Assembly: GCF_001544875.2 (NCBI RefSeq)
Contig: NZ_FCOA02000037.1
Coordinates: forward strand, 1 to 64,000
Direction of reading: 5' to 3'
DNA from: Caballeronia hypogeia
GTDB taxonomy: Bacteria; Pseudomonadota; Gammaproteobacteria; Burkholderiales; Burkholderiaceae
Length of the DNA stretch: 64,000 nucleotides
Positions 9,377 through 17,585 of the stretch are shown one piece after another (position 1 is the first letter of the stretch; each line of letters begins with the position of its first letter). A program made the translations under genes and the position numbers. The notes under the pieces were generated by a model. That model was not told the DNA's origin, ran no database searches, and worked only from the letters and a program-made list of their open reading frames with translations.

Positions 9377-10531
9377 TCAGATCGAGCAAAGGCGGCGCGC
9401 GCCTTCGATGAGCGTGTCGTCGTCCTTCGCGAACGAAAGACGGATCAGGCGGTTGTCGGTGCCGTCGGTGTAGAACGCCGACAGCGGAATCGTCGCGACG
9501 CGCGCCTCGCGAATCAGGCGCAGCACGAAATCGCTGTCGGATTCGCTCGAAATCGCGTCATAGCGCGCCAGCATGAAGAAGCTGCCCGCGCTCGGCAGCA
9601 ATTCGAAGCGCGAGCCCTTCAGGGATTCGGCGAGCAGATCGCGCTTGTGCTGATAGAGCGGCCCGAGATTCAGGTAGCTCGATTCGTCCGCGAGCGCCTC
9701 GGCGAAGGCCATCTGCATCGGCGTGTCGGCGGAAAAGGTCATGAACTGGTGGATCTTGCGGATCTCGGCCGTCAGCGCGGCGGGCGCCAGACAGTAGCCG
9801 ACGCGCCAGCCCGTCACATGAAACGATTTACCGAACGACGACACGATCACGCTGCGCTCCGCCAGTTCCGGATAGCGCGCCATGCCGTGATGCGGCGCCC
9901 CGTCGAAGACGACGTGCTCATAGACTTCGTCCGACAACACGATGATCTTCGTGTCGCGCGTGAGCGCCGTGAGCCGCGCGATATCTTCGTCCGTGAACGC
10001 GCTGCCGCTCGGATTGTGCGGCGAGTTGACGATGATCATGCGGGTTTTCGGCGTGACCGCCGCCGCCACTTCGTCCCAGTCGATACGGAAATCCACCGGC
10101 GATAGCTTGATCGCGACGGGTTTCGCGCCCTGAAGCTGCACGATCGGCGCGTAGCTGTCGAACGACGGCTCGAAGTAGATCACTTCGTCGCCGGGATGCA
10201 CGAGCGCGCTGATGGTCGCGTAAAGACCTTCGCTCGCGCTCGCGACCACGGTGATTTCCGTGCCCGGATCGTATTGCGCGCCGTAGAGCTTGTGCGTCTT
10301 GACGGCGATCGCCTCGCGCAGCGCCAGCACGCCCGACATCGGCGAATACTGGTTATGTCCTGCCCGCATGGCTCGCTCGACGCCTTCGATCAGCTTCGGA
10401 TCGCACGCGAAGTTCGGCGCGCCCTGCGAGAGATTCAGCGCGCGGTGTTCATCGGCGAGCTGGCCGATGACGGTGAAGATGGTCGTGCCGACGTTCGGCA
10501 GCTTGGACTCGGGAATGCAGGCGCTTTGCAC
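9377..10531 (-). CDS. Methionine-type PLP aminotransferase (YbdL family)
   Basis: 384 residues if translation begins at GTG 10531, which has GGAG about ten bases upstream. A longer frame exists to 10588 but its extra residues are unlike the family. The protein closely follows E. coli YbdL: ESKLPNVGTTIFT, INLSQG-type ALNLSQGAPNF, PHNPSG (Asn173), Asp201 and Tyr204 in SDEVYEH, and the PLP lysine Lys235 in SSFGKSFHVTGW. YbdL-type enzymes transaminate methionine and aromatic or histidine side chains with 2-oxo acids. The neighbouring binding protein and divergent LysR gene suggest an amino-acid uptake and transamination unit. Confidence 0.88.
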   Translation of the reverse strand: MQSACIPESKLPNVGTTIFTVIGQLADEHRALNLSQGAPNFACDPKLIEGVERAMRAGHNQYSPMSGVLALREAIAVKTHKLYGAQYDPGTEITVVASASEGLYATISALVHPGDEVIYFEPSFDSYAPIVQLQGAKPVAIKLSPVDFRIDWDEVAAAVTPKTRMIIVNSPHNPSGSAFTDEDIARLTALTRDTKIIVLSDEVYEHVVFDGAPHHGMARYPELAERSVIVSSFGKSFHVTGWRVGYCLAPAALTAEIRKIHQFMTFSADTPMQMAFAEALADESSYLNLGPLYQHKRDLLAESLKGSRFELLPSAGSFFMLARYDAISSESDSDFVLRLIREARVATIPLSAFYTDGTDNRLIRLSFAKDDDTLIEGARRLCSI

Positions 10532-10659
10532 GGCGGGTGTCTCCGGATGGCGGTTCGACGATGACTGCCGTCGATTCAACCGCAGCAATAAAGCGCGGAC
10601 AATCGAAACTTTGTCATACTAGTCATGCTTGCAGATCATGGCTAGATGCCAAAAACCCG

Positions 10660-11589
10660 ATGAAACCGCTTCCTTCCCTCGACGTGCTCAAGACCTTTCT
10701 GGTCGTCGCTCAAAAGCTGAACTTCACGCGCGCCGCCGAGGTGCTGAACGTGACGCAGGGCGCGGTCAGCCGCCAGATCGCGGGGCTCGAGGACCATCTC
10801 GGTTACGCGCTGTTCGTGCGGCAGGCGCGCGGACTTGCGCTGACGCACCACGGCGCAATCCTGGTTGCGCCCTTGCAGCAGGCTTTCGCCCACATCGACG
10901 ATGCGCTTGCGAAAGGCGGCGCGCAATCCGGCATTTTGCGCGTGAAGTGTCCGACCTGCGCGATGCGCTGGGTGTTGCCGCGCGTCATCCGGCTGCAGAA
11001 CGAGCGGCCTGAGCTGGTGGTGGAGGTGACGGCGTCGGTGTCGCATGGCGTCGAGTTCAACGCGGAGCAGTTCGATGCGGCCATCGTCTTCGAAAGCGCG
11101 CCGTCGCTGAAAGGCGTCACGGCGCATCATCTGTTCGACGAAGTCCTGACGCCGGTATGCGCGCCCGAATTGTGGAAGCCGAAGAAGAACGCCGCGCCGA
11201 CCCCGGACGATCTCGCCGGCAAGACCTTGCTGCATCCCACGCGCGACCGCCGGGACTGGTTGCTGTGGCTCGGCGCTTACGGCTACGCGGGACTGCCGTC
11301 GACCAAGGCGCAGCATTTCGACACGCTCGATCTGGCGATTTCCTCGGCGATGCAAGGTCTGGGCGTGACCATCGGCGACGTCTCGCTGATCGAGGAAGAC
11401 CTGCGCGCGAAGCGCGTGATCGCGCCGTTCCCGCTGTGCGTGCCGAGCGGCGCGGCGTACTACCTCGTCTATCCGGAGCGGCCCGCGCCGTCGCCCGCGC
11501 TGCAGCAGTTCGCGCAATGGCTCGGCGAGGAAGCCGCGAAAACGCGCGAAATGCTTCAGGCCCGCGCGGCGCACGCCGCGCAGGCCTGA
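10660..11589 (+). CDS. LysR-family transcriptional regulator (GcvA-like)
   Basis: 309 residues. The N-terminal winged helix-turn-helix (about residues 6-65) reads LDVLKTFLVVAQKLNFTRAA...VTQGAVSRQIAGLE, followed by a periplasmic-binding-like effector domain. ATG 10660 gives the usual LysR N-terminus; upstream in-frame sequence is not conserved-looking. It is divergent from the aminotransferase and binding-protein genes, sharing a gap of about 130 bp, the standard layout for control of the adjacent divergent operon and of itself. The inducer is unknown; an amino acid is the natural guess. Confidence 0.88.
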   Translation: MKPLPSLDVLKTFLVVAQKLNFTRAAEVLNVTQGAVSRQIAGLEDHLGYALFVRQARGLALTHHGAILVAPLQQAFAHIDDALAKGGAQSGILRVKCPTCAMRWVLPRVIRLQNERPELVVEVTASVSHGVEFNAEQFDAAIVFESAPSLKGVTAHHLFDEVLTPVCAPELWKPKKNAAPTPDDLAGKTLLHPTRDRRDWLLWLGAYGYAGLPSTKAQHFDTLDLAISSAMQGLGVTIGDVSLIEEDLRAKRVIAPFPLCVPSGAAYYLVYPERPAPSPALQQFAQWLGEEAAKTREMLQARAAHAAQA

Positions 11590-11596
11590 ACTTTCC

Positions 11597-12751
11597 TTAC
11601 ATGCCGTGCTTGGTGACGACGGATTCCCACTGCCCGTTCTTCACCTGATACAGCGTCGATGACGCGTTCTTCAGCGCGCCGTTGCTGTCGAACGCGATCG
11701 GTCCGGTGATGCCTTCGAACTTGTTCGTCTTCAGCACCGCGCGATACACGTTCGGATCGATGGAATTGGCCTTCTGCATCGCGTGGATGGCGGCCCACGC
11801 GGCGTCGTAGCCGAACGGCGCGTACGACAGGATCGCCACGCCGAAGCGCTTCTGGAACTTGTCGCTGAACGCGCGGCCTTCGGGCAGCTTGTCGAGCGGG
11901 CTGCCGTATTCCCACGCCTGCGCGCCGTCGGCGGCGTCGCCGGCGAGTTTCAGGAAGTCGGCGTCCATTACGCCGCCGCCGCCCACGAACTGCGCATTCA
12001 TGCCGAGCTGCTTCATGCGTTTGACCACCGCCGCGGCCTGCCGGTCGAGCCCGCCGAAGAAGATCAGGTCGGCGTTGGTCGCCTTGATGCGCGTGAGCTG
12101 CGCGCTGAAATCGACGGTCTGGTTGTCGCTGTATTCGCGCGTGACGATCGTGCCGCCCTTCGCCTTCACGGCCTTCTCGAACTCGTCAGCTTCGCCCTGG
12201 CCGAAGGCCGTGCGGTCGTCGATGATCGCGATGCGCTTCGCCTTCGTCGTCGTCACCGCGTAGACGCCGGCGTTGCCCGCGTTCTGCGCGTCGCTCGAAA
12301 TCACCGTGAACATGTTTTCGAGACCGCGCGTCGTGATGGTCGGATTGGTCGCCGCGGGGTCGATCGTCGGAATGCCGGCGTTGTTGTAGATCGGCGAGGC
12401 GGGCAGGGTCGTGCCCGAATTGAAGTGTCCGACGACGACCACGACGCCGTCGTCGACGAGCTTCTGCGCCGCCTGCACGCCGACGCGCGGATCGGCCTGA
12501 TCGTCTTCCGCGCGAATCTCGAACTTCGCCGTCTTGCCGCCGATCGTGATCTTCTTCGCGTTGGCTTCGTCGAGCGCGAGCTGCACGCCGTTCTGGAGGT
12601 CCTTCCCGTAACCCGCGTTCGCGCCCGTGAGCGGCGCGGCGAAACCGACCTTGACCGGCAATTCGTCGGCGCTCGCTGCGTATGGCACGGCGCCCAGGGT
12701 AGCCGTGGCGCACGCCACGAGCCATGCCAACGGTTTGGTACGGATGTCCAT
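11597..12751 (-). CDS. Branched-chain amino-acid ABC transporter substrate-binding protein (LivK/LivJ type)
   Basis: 384 residues with a Sec signal peptide cleaved near AASA-DELP. The mature part begins VKVGFAAPLTGANAGYGKD and contains KLVDDGVVVVVGHFNSGTTLPAS, the characteristic LivK substrate-pocket region, and a YQVKNGQWE-type C-terminus. It acts in the periplasm, delivering a ligand to a livHMGF-type permease. No permease genes adjoin it, but a complete livHMGF set lies 41 kb away in this window with its own paralogous binding protein (57573-58697). It is convergent with the LysR gene, only 7 bp between stops. The ligand cannot be read from sequence. Confidence 0.9.
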   Translation of the reverse strand: MDIRTKPLAWLVACATATLGAVPYAASADELPVKVGFAAPLTGANAGYGKDLQNGVQLALDEANAKKITIGGKTAKFEIRAEDDQADPRVGVQAAQKLVDDGVVVVVGHFNSGTTLPASPIYNNAGIPTIDPAATNPTITTRGLENMFTVISSDAQNAGNAGVYAVTTTKAKRIAIIDDRTAFGQGEADEFEKAVKAKGGTIVTREYSDNQTVDFSAQLTRIKATNADLIFFGGLDRQAAAVVKRMKQLGMNAQFVGGGGVMDADFLKLAGDAADGAQAWEYGSPLDKLPEGRAFSDKFQKRFGVAILSYAPFGYDAAWAAIHAMQKANSIDPNVYRAVLKTNKFEGITGPIAFDSNGALKNASSTLYQVKNGQWESVVTKHGM

Positions 12752-12770
12752 GGATTCCTCTCCTTTTTGG

Positions 12771-12794
12771 TTTGGCGATCGGTTTTGGCGATCG
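12771..12794. repeat. Tandem direct repeat TTTGGCGATCG (two copies, 13-bp period)
   Basis: Two exact 11-bp copies lie 20-43 bp upstream of the LivK-like gene start. They could be a regulator half-site pair or a chance duplication; there is no supporting regulator nearby. Confidence 0.4.
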
Positions 12795-13094
12795 AACGAA
12801 ACGTAACCGGTTCAGTGCCGCAAGACGGGTTCGCCCTCAACGATCCGAACATTCGGACGATGAAGACCGCCGCTTCGCGCGCAGCGCGGCATGCACCGGA
12901 TAAGCGCAAATTTAGGGAGCCAATTTCGACGCGTCTTGGTGTTTAGTCGCGCCCCGGATGCGGATTTCGGCATAGCCCCGACCGACTCCGAGCGCACGCC
13001 CGAAGCGGCTCCGCGCGTTTCGTCCGCACGCCGCGCGCGACGATTCCCGAGCATTCCCGCAGCGCGCCTATCGGATCGATTGAATTTGCCCGGC

Positions 13095-13123
13095 TTGACA
13101 AAGTGCATATGCACTCATATTCT
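13095..13123 (+). promoter_or_regulatory. marR promoter with operator in the spacer
   Basis: TTGACA (13095-13100), 17-bp spacer, TATTCT (13118-13123): a near-consensus sigma-70 promoter. The spacer is filled by the 14-bp palindrome listed separately, so regulator binding would block RNA polymerase. The ATG at 13131 is only 7 bp past the -10 box, implying a leaderless or nearly leaderless mRNA. Confidence 0.8.
13102..13115. promoter_or_regulatory. MarR operator, copy 1 (AGTGCATATGCACT)
   Basis: A perfect 14-bp palindrome between the -35 and -10 boxes of the marR promoter. An identical copy lies upstream of the adjacent SDR gene (13619-13632). The match strongly suggests autorepression plus control of the neighbour. 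Confidence 0.75.
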
Positions 13124-13130
13124 GCGACCC

Positions 13131-13559
13131 ATGAGCACAAACTCTTCTCCTCTCGACTGCAACTGTTTCGCGATCCGTCAGGCCGCGCGTTACGTGTCGC
13201 AGATGTATGAGCGTCACCTGAATGTCGTCGGCATCACGTCGGCGCAGTTCACGATCATCGCGGCGATCGGACGCAAGCCCGGTGTGCAGATGGCCGAACT
13301 CGCCGAATCGATGGTCATGGACCGCACCACGCTCGTGCGCGCGTTGAAGCCGCTGCAACGCGACGGCGTCGTCGAGGCGGCGCAGGAGTCGGCGAGTTCG
13401 CGCGCGGTCGGTTTGCGGCTCACGGCTGCCGGCCGCGACACGCTCGCCAGGGCGTCCGCTCAATGGAAGGCGGCGCAGGCCGAGTTCGAAGCGAAGTTCG
13501 GCGAAAAGCGCGCGAAGGCATTGCGCCAATCGCTGTTCGAACTGACGACGATGGAGTGA
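13131..13559 (+). CDS. MarR-family transcriptional regulator
   Basis: 142 residues with the MarR fold: NVVGITSAQFTIIAAIGRKPG leads into the winged helix, with recognition region DRTTLVRALKPLQRDGVV and wing residues up to LRLTAAGRD. ATG 13131 gives the expected N-terminus MSTNSSPLDCNCF. There is no Shine-Dalgarno sequence and the predicted transcript begins at or next to the ATG. Two neighbouring cysteines (CNC, residues 10 and 12) precede the first helix and could be redox sensors (inference). The twin palindromes imply control of itself and the downstream SDR gene. Confidence 0.9.
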   Translation: MSTNSSPLDCNCFAIRQAARYVSQMYERHLNVVGITSAQFTIIAAIGRKPGVQMAELAESMVMDRTTLVRALKPLQRDGVVEAAQESASSRAVGLRLTAAGRDTLARASAQWKAAQAEFEAKFGEKRAKALRQSLFELTTME

Positions 13560-13573
13560 GTGGCGCATAGCAG

Positions 13574-13608
13574 GCCCGCGTCGTGAACCGACCTCGCGGG
13601 CTTTTTTT
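13574..13608 (+). terminator. Rho-independent terminator between marR and the SDR gene
   Basis: Stem GCCCGCG / CGCGGGC (13574-13580 and 13595-13601) with a 14-nt loop, followed by seven T (13602-13608). It separates the two transcription units, consistent with the SDR gene having its own operator. Confidence 0.8.
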
Positions 13609-13618
13609 CGAAATTAAA

Positions 13619-13632
13619 AGTGCATATGCACT
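13619..13632. promoter_or_regulatory. MarR operator, copy 2 (AGTGCATATGCACT)
   Basis: Same perfect 14-bp palindrome as at 13102-13115, located 30 bp upstream of the SDR start and just after the marR terminator. Confidence 0.75.
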
Positions 13633-13661
13633 GTCATTGAAAATCGCTTTAGGAGCACATG

Positions 13662-14369
13662 ATGCAGGTCAAAGGAAAAGTGGTACTCGTCACCGGCGCG
13701 AATCGCGGTCTGGGCAAGCAATTCGTCAAATCCCTGCTGGAAGCGGGCGCGTCGAAGGTGTACGCCGCCGCGCGCGACCCGAAGAGCGTCGATATCCCGG
13801 GCGCGCAAGCGATCCGGCTCGATGTGACCAACGCCGCCGATATCGCCGAAGCCGCCGTCGCGTATCCCGACGTGCAGGTGCTCGTCAACAACGCGGGCGC
13901 GACGACGCGCGGCCTGCTGACCGATCCGGAATCGACGCAGGGTATCCGCGATCTGCTCGAAATCAACACCTTCGGCCCGGTTGCGCTGACACAGGCGTTC
14001 GCGCCCGTGCTGAAGAAGAACGGCGGCGGCGCGGTGATCAACATCCTGTCCGTGCTCAGCTGGGTCTCGTTGCCGGCGGGCGGCGCGTACCACGTCTCGA
14101 AGGCGGCGGCGTGGGCGGCGACCAATGCGTTGCGCGAGGAACTGCGCGAGCAGGGCACGCTGGTCGTGGCGGCACATCCGGGCTATATCGACACCGACAT
14201 GACCGCGCAGGTCACCGCGCCGAAATCGACGCCGGAGCATGTGGTGAACGAAGTGCTCGCCGCAGTGGAGAAAGGTCAGGAAGAAGTGCTCGTCGATGAC
14301 ACCGGTCGCGCCGTCAAGCAGTCGCTCTCCACGGAGGCGCCGATCTATCTGAGCGGCATTCCGCGCTAA
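13662..14369 (+). CDS. Short-chain dehydrogenase/reductase (SDR)
   Basis: About 235 residues. The Rossmann motif TGANRGLG lies near the N-terminus and NNAG follows at the end of beta-4. The catalytic Tyr and Lys are in YHVSK, preceded by Ser in INILSVLSW. It is therefore an NAD(P)-dependent classical SDR of unknown substrate. Of two adjacent ATGs (13659 and 13662), the second has the better six-base spacing from AGGAG. It is controlled by the neighbouring MarR regulator through an identical palindrome, so its substrate or a toxic precursor is probably the MarR ligand (inference). Confidence 0.9.
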   Translation: MQVKGKVVLVTGANRGLGKQFVKSLLEAGASKVYAAARDPKSVDIPGAQAIRLDVTNAADIAEAAVAYPDVQVLVNNAGATTRGLLTDPESTQGIRDLLEINTFGPVALTQAFAPVLKKNGGGAVINILSVLSWVSLPAGGAYHVSKAAAWAATNALREELREQGTLVVAAHPGYIDTDMTAQVTAPKSTPEHVVNEVLAAVEKGQEEVLVDDTGRAVKQSLSTEAPIYLSGIPR

Positions 14370-14391
14370 AGCCCGGGTCTTGCGCATCGTC

Positions 14392-14418
14392 GGCCGCTCG
14401 TCTTCGGAACGGGCGGCC
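14392..14418 (+). terminator. Probable terminator after the SDR gene
   Basis: Stem GGCCGCTCGT / ACGGGCGGCC (one G:T pair) with a seven-base loop, followed by a moderately T-rich stretch. Confidence 0.5.
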
Positions 14419-14451
14419 CTTCCGTGTTCTTTTCAAAAGGCGGACCGCGCC

Positions 14452-14868
14452 TTACTTCTTCGTCGCCTTCTGCATTTCATCGAATCCCGCCGCGGCCGCC
14501 TGCACGTCGGGCGGAAAGTCGTCCATCTCCTGCACCTGCCGCACTTCGATGACTTCATTGCCCGACGCCGGACAGCGCTTCGCCCATTCGATCGCTTCCT
14601 CGCGCGACTTCACCTGGATCATCCAGTAACCGCCGAGCACTTCCTTGGCTTCGGCGAACGGGCCGTCGGTGACGCGCGGCTTGCCGCCTTCGAAGCTGAC
14701 GCGCGCGCCCATCGACGGCGGGTGCAGCCCGTCGAGCGCGAGCAGCACGCCCGCTTTCTGCAGTTCCTCGTTGTACTTCATCATCGCGGCGACGGCCTCG
14801 GCGCTCGGCATCGCGCCCGGTTCCGCGCTTTCGTAGCCGCGCGGGATCATCAGCATCATGAATCGCAT
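14452..14868 (-). CDS. YCII-related (DGPF) domain protein
   Basis: 138 residues starting MRFMMLMIPRGYESAEPG, with the DGPF motif in TDGPFAEAKEVLGGYWMI and a C-terminal VIEVRQVQEMDDFPPD. YCII/DGPF proteins are small ferredoxin-like-fold proteins often found beside ECF sigma factors; no sigma-factor gene lies in view here. ATG 14868 follows AAGGAG. The function is unknown. It is convergent with the SDR gene and divergent from the LacI operon. Confidence 0.88.
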   Translation of the reverse strand: MRFMMLMIPRGYESAEPGAMPSAEAVAAMMKYNEELQKAGVLLALDGLHPPSMGARVSFEGGKPRVTDGPFAEAKEVLGGYWMIQVKSREEAIEWAKRCPASGNEVIEVRQVQEMDDFPPDVQAAAAGFDEMQKATKK

Positions 14869-14998
14869 GTGGATCGCTCCTTGAAATCGGTATAAGGTGT
14901 CGAGCGATATCGGCCCGCTCACACCTCACGACGAGCAACATCGCACGAGATCGACACATGCGCGCGAATTTCGCCCTTAGGCGTTTATCCCTAGTCAA

Positions 14999-15048
14999 TT
15001 GCAGTTGCCTTCGCGGCTCGTACGATCAAATAATGTAATCCATTACAT
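14999..15048 (+). promoter_or_regulatory. Promoter and operator of the LacI-type sugar operon
   Basis: TTGCAG (14999-15004), 16-bp spacer and TACGAT (15021-15026) make a plausible promoter. Immediately downstream lies the inverted repeat ATGTAAT-CC-ATTACAT (15033-15048), overlapping the expected transcription start, a classic repressor position. It is 28 bp before the lacI-type start, suggesting autoregulation of the whole operon. Confidence 0.65.
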
Positions 15049-15075
15049 CTCGATCGCCCCGAGCGACGCCGCGCG

Positions 15076-16095
15076 ATGTCAGATACGGTTCGTCCACGTG
15101 AGGAAGTATCGATTGCCGACGTCGCCGAGCGCGCGGGCGTGTCCGTGGCGACCGTGTCGCGCGTGCTCAACGGGCATACGAACGTTCGCGAAGTCACGCG
15201 CGAGAAGGTCCTTCAGGCGGTCGCATCGAGCGGCTATCGCATCAACGAGCTGGCGCGCAATCTGCGCACGGCGGAAAGCCGCCTGCTGCTCACCATGGTT
15301 CCCGACTTCGGCAATCCGTTCTACGCGGCGATCGTGCGCGGCATCGACACCGTTGCCCGACAGAACGGCTATTTCATGCTGTTGTGCGATACCGGCGCCG
15401 ACCCGCTGCGTGAACGAAGCTATTTCGATCTGCTGCGCGGCCGTCGCGCGGACGGCGCGATCTGCCTCGATCCCGCCGCCGTGCAGAAGGCGCTCGCCGA
15501 AGAAGCATCGACGTTGCCGTGGGTCGCGTGCTGCGAGTTCGATCCGGCGGCGGGCGTGCCTTACGTCGGCATCGACAATCATCTCGCCGCGGGCGATGTC
15601 GTGCGTTATCTCGTCGCCAAAGGGCATCGACGAATCGCGCTGATCAATTCGGGGCAGGGCTATCTGTACGGACGCCAGCGGCTCGCGGGTTATCGCGATG
15701 CGTTGAGCGATGCCGGCCTTCATGCGAATCCTGCCTGGCAGATCGAGCTCGACAGTCTCGATTACGAAGCGGGCGCGCGCGCGACGGCGCAACTCATTGC
15801 ACTGGGCGATGTACGGCCCAGCGCGATCTTCGCCGTCTCCGACACACTGGCGATCGGCGTGATGAACGGCGTTCGCAACGCGGGCTTGCGCGTGCCGGAG
15901 GATGTCGCCGTGGTCGGCTTCGACGATATCGCCGTGGCCGCGCACGTCGATCCGCCCTTGACCACCGTCTTGCAGCCGATGCAACGGCTCGGCGAAACCG
16001 CCGCCGAGTTGCTGCTGAAGCGCCTGCGCGATCCACGCGTTGAAGTGCCGGGCGTGCTGCTGCCGCATCGGCTTATCGAGCGAAGGAGCGCGTGA
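15076..16095 (+). CDS. LacI-family transcriptional repressor
   Basis: 339 residues. The N-terminal helix-turn-helix reads SIADVAERAGVSVATVSRVL followed by the hinge helix INELARNLRTAE. The rest is a periplasmic-binding-protein-like effector domain (PDFGNPFYAAIVRGID; AIFAVSDTLAIGVMNG; DVAVVGFDDI). It begins a six-gene unit with sugar ABC transporter and catabolic genes, so it most likely represses them until the transported sugar or a product binds. Its stop is 2 bp before the ATG of the ATPase gene. A 7-2-7 inverted repeat upstream is the likely operator. Confidence 0.92.
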   Translation: MSDTVRPREEVSIADVAERAGVSVATVSRVLNGHTNVREVTREKVLQAVASSGYRINELARNLRTAESRLLLTMVPDFGNPFYAAIVRGIDTVARQNGYFMLLCDTGADPLRERSYFDLLRGRRADGAICLDPAAVQKALAEEASTLPWVACCEFDPAAGVPYVGIDNHLAAGDVVRYLVAKGHRRIALINSGQGYLYGRQRLAGYRDALSDAGLHANPAWQIELDSLDYEAGARATAQLIALGDVRPSAIFAVSDTLAIGVMNGVRNAGLRVPEDVAVVGFDDIAVAAHVDPPLTTVLQPMQRLGETAAELLLKRLRDPRVEVPGVLLPHRLIERRSA

Positions 16096-16097
16096 CG

Positions 16098-17585
16098 ATG
16101 AGCCTCGCCGTGCGCTTTCAGGGAATCGAAAAACAGTTCGGGCCGGTGCGTGTGCTGCACGGCGTCAGCTTCGATCTCGCGCCGGGGCGCATCTATGGAC
16201 TGCTCGGCGAGAACGGCGCGGGCAAATCAACCTTGATGAAGATTCTCGCGGGCTACGAGCGCGCGAACGCGGGCGAGCTTTTCATCGACGAAAGGGAACG
16301 GACGTTTTCAAGCTCGCGCGATGCCGAGCATGCAGGCATCGTGCTGATACACCAGGAGCTGAATCTCGCGGATCATTTAAGCATCACGCAGAACATGTTC
16401 CTCGGGCACGAGATCAGGAAAGGCATGTTTCTCGACGAACCCGCGATGCGTGAGGCCGCGCGCGCGCGTCTGACCGAAGTCGGCCTGCACACGAATCCGG
16501 ATACACGCGTGCGCGATCTGATCGTCGCGGAGAAGCAGCTCGTCGAGATCGCGAAGGCGATGTTGCGCGACGCGCGTCTGCTCATCATGGACGAGCCGAC
16601 CGCGACGCTCACGCCATCGGAGACGCAGCGCCTCTTCGGTCTGATGGCGCGTCTGAAAGAGGCGGGCACGACTATCGTCTATATCTCGCACAAGCTCGAC
16701 GAAGTGGAGCGCGTGACCGACGAAGTGATCGTGATGCGCGACGGCCGCTTTGTCGCGCGCGCGCCGACCGACGAAGTGACGCGCCAGCAGATGGCGAATC
16801 TGATGGTCGGCCGCGAAGTCTCCGACATGTTTCCCGACAAGCCACATCTGACCGACGACGCGCCGGTCGCGTTCAAGGTGGATGGCGCATCGGTGCCCGG
16901 CTGGGCCGAAGGCATCAGTTTCTCGGTGCGCAAAGGCGAAGTGTTCGGCTTCGCGGGACTTGTCGGCGCGGGGCGTACGGAGTTGTTCGAAGCGCTGGTC
17001 GGCTTGCGCGCGCTGAGCGCGGGGCGAATCGAAATCGAAGGCGGGCAGGTGCGGATGAAGAATCCGCGCGACGCGATGCGTCACGGCCTCACGTATTTGA
17101 GCGAAGACCGCAAGGGTCGCGGCTTGCATGTGGACATGGCGCTGAAGGACAACCTCACGATGATGACGCTGGAACGCTACGCGCATCCGCTCATCGACTT
17201 GCGCGCGGAACGCAGTGCGCTGAACGTCGCGGTGAAGGACTTCGGAATCCGCACGGGCAATCCGTCGATCCGCGCGCGCATGCTGTCGGGCGGAAATCAG
17301 CAGAAGCTCGCCTTAGCCAAGTTCCTGCATCCCGATCCGCGCGTGATCGTGCTCGACGAGCCCACGCGCGGCGTCGACGTGGGCGCGAAACGCGACATCT
17401 ATTTTCTGATTCACCGTCTGGCCGCGGAAGGCCGCGCGGTGATCGTGATTTCCTCCGAACTGATCGAGCTGATCGGGCTGTGCCATCGCGTGGCGGTGAT
17501 GCGCGCGGGCGAACTCGTCGCGACACTCGGCATGGATCATCTGACCGAAGAGAGGTTGATCGCGCATGCGACCGGCACACACTGA
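16098..17585 (+). CDS. Sugar ABC transporter ATP-binding protein (RbsA/MglA type)
   Basis: About 495 residues with two fused ABC domains. The first has Walker A GENGAGKST and Walker B LLIMDEPTATLT; the second has the degenerate nucleotide loop GLVGAGRTEL, the signature LSGGNQQKLALAKFL and VIVLDEPTRGVD. This pattern is diagnostic of RbsA-type importers. ATG 16098 is nine bases from AAGGAG; a GTG at 16092 is possible but too close. It works at the inner membrane with the downstream permease and binding protein to import a pentose, hexose or polyol. Confidence 0.92.
   Translation: MSLAVRFQGIEKQFGPVRVLHGVSFDLAPGRIYGLLGENGAGKSTLMKILAGYERANAGELFIDERERTFSSSRDAEHAGIVLIHQELNLADHLSITQNMFLGHEIRKGMFLDEPAMREAARARLTEVGLHTNPDTRVRDLIVAEKQLVEIAKAMLRDARLLIMDEPTATLTPSETQRLFGLMARLKEAGTTIVYISHKLDEVERVTDEVIVMRDGRFVARAPTDEVTRQQMANLMVGREVSDMFPDKPHLTDDAPVAFKVDGASVPGWAEGISFSVRKGEVFGFAGLVGAGRTELFEALVGLRALSAGRIEIEGGQVRMKNPRDAMRHGLTYLSEDRKGRGLHVDMALKDNLTMMTLERYAHPLIDLRAERSALNVAVKDFGIRTGNPSIRARMLSGGNQQKLALAKFLHPDPRVIVLDEPTRGVDVGAKRDIYFLIHRLAAEGRAVIVISSELIELIGLCHRVAVMRAGELVATLGMDHLTEERLIAHATGTH

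Larger units (their letters stand above)
12752..13130. other. Intergenic region between divergent LivK-like and MarR genes
   Basis: The right end holds the marR promoter and operator (13095-13123). The left end, just upstream of the binding-protein gene, holds two direct copies of TTTGGCGATCG (12771-12781 and 12784-12794), 13 bp apart. Nothing else convincing is seen in about 12800-13090. Confidence 0.5.
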
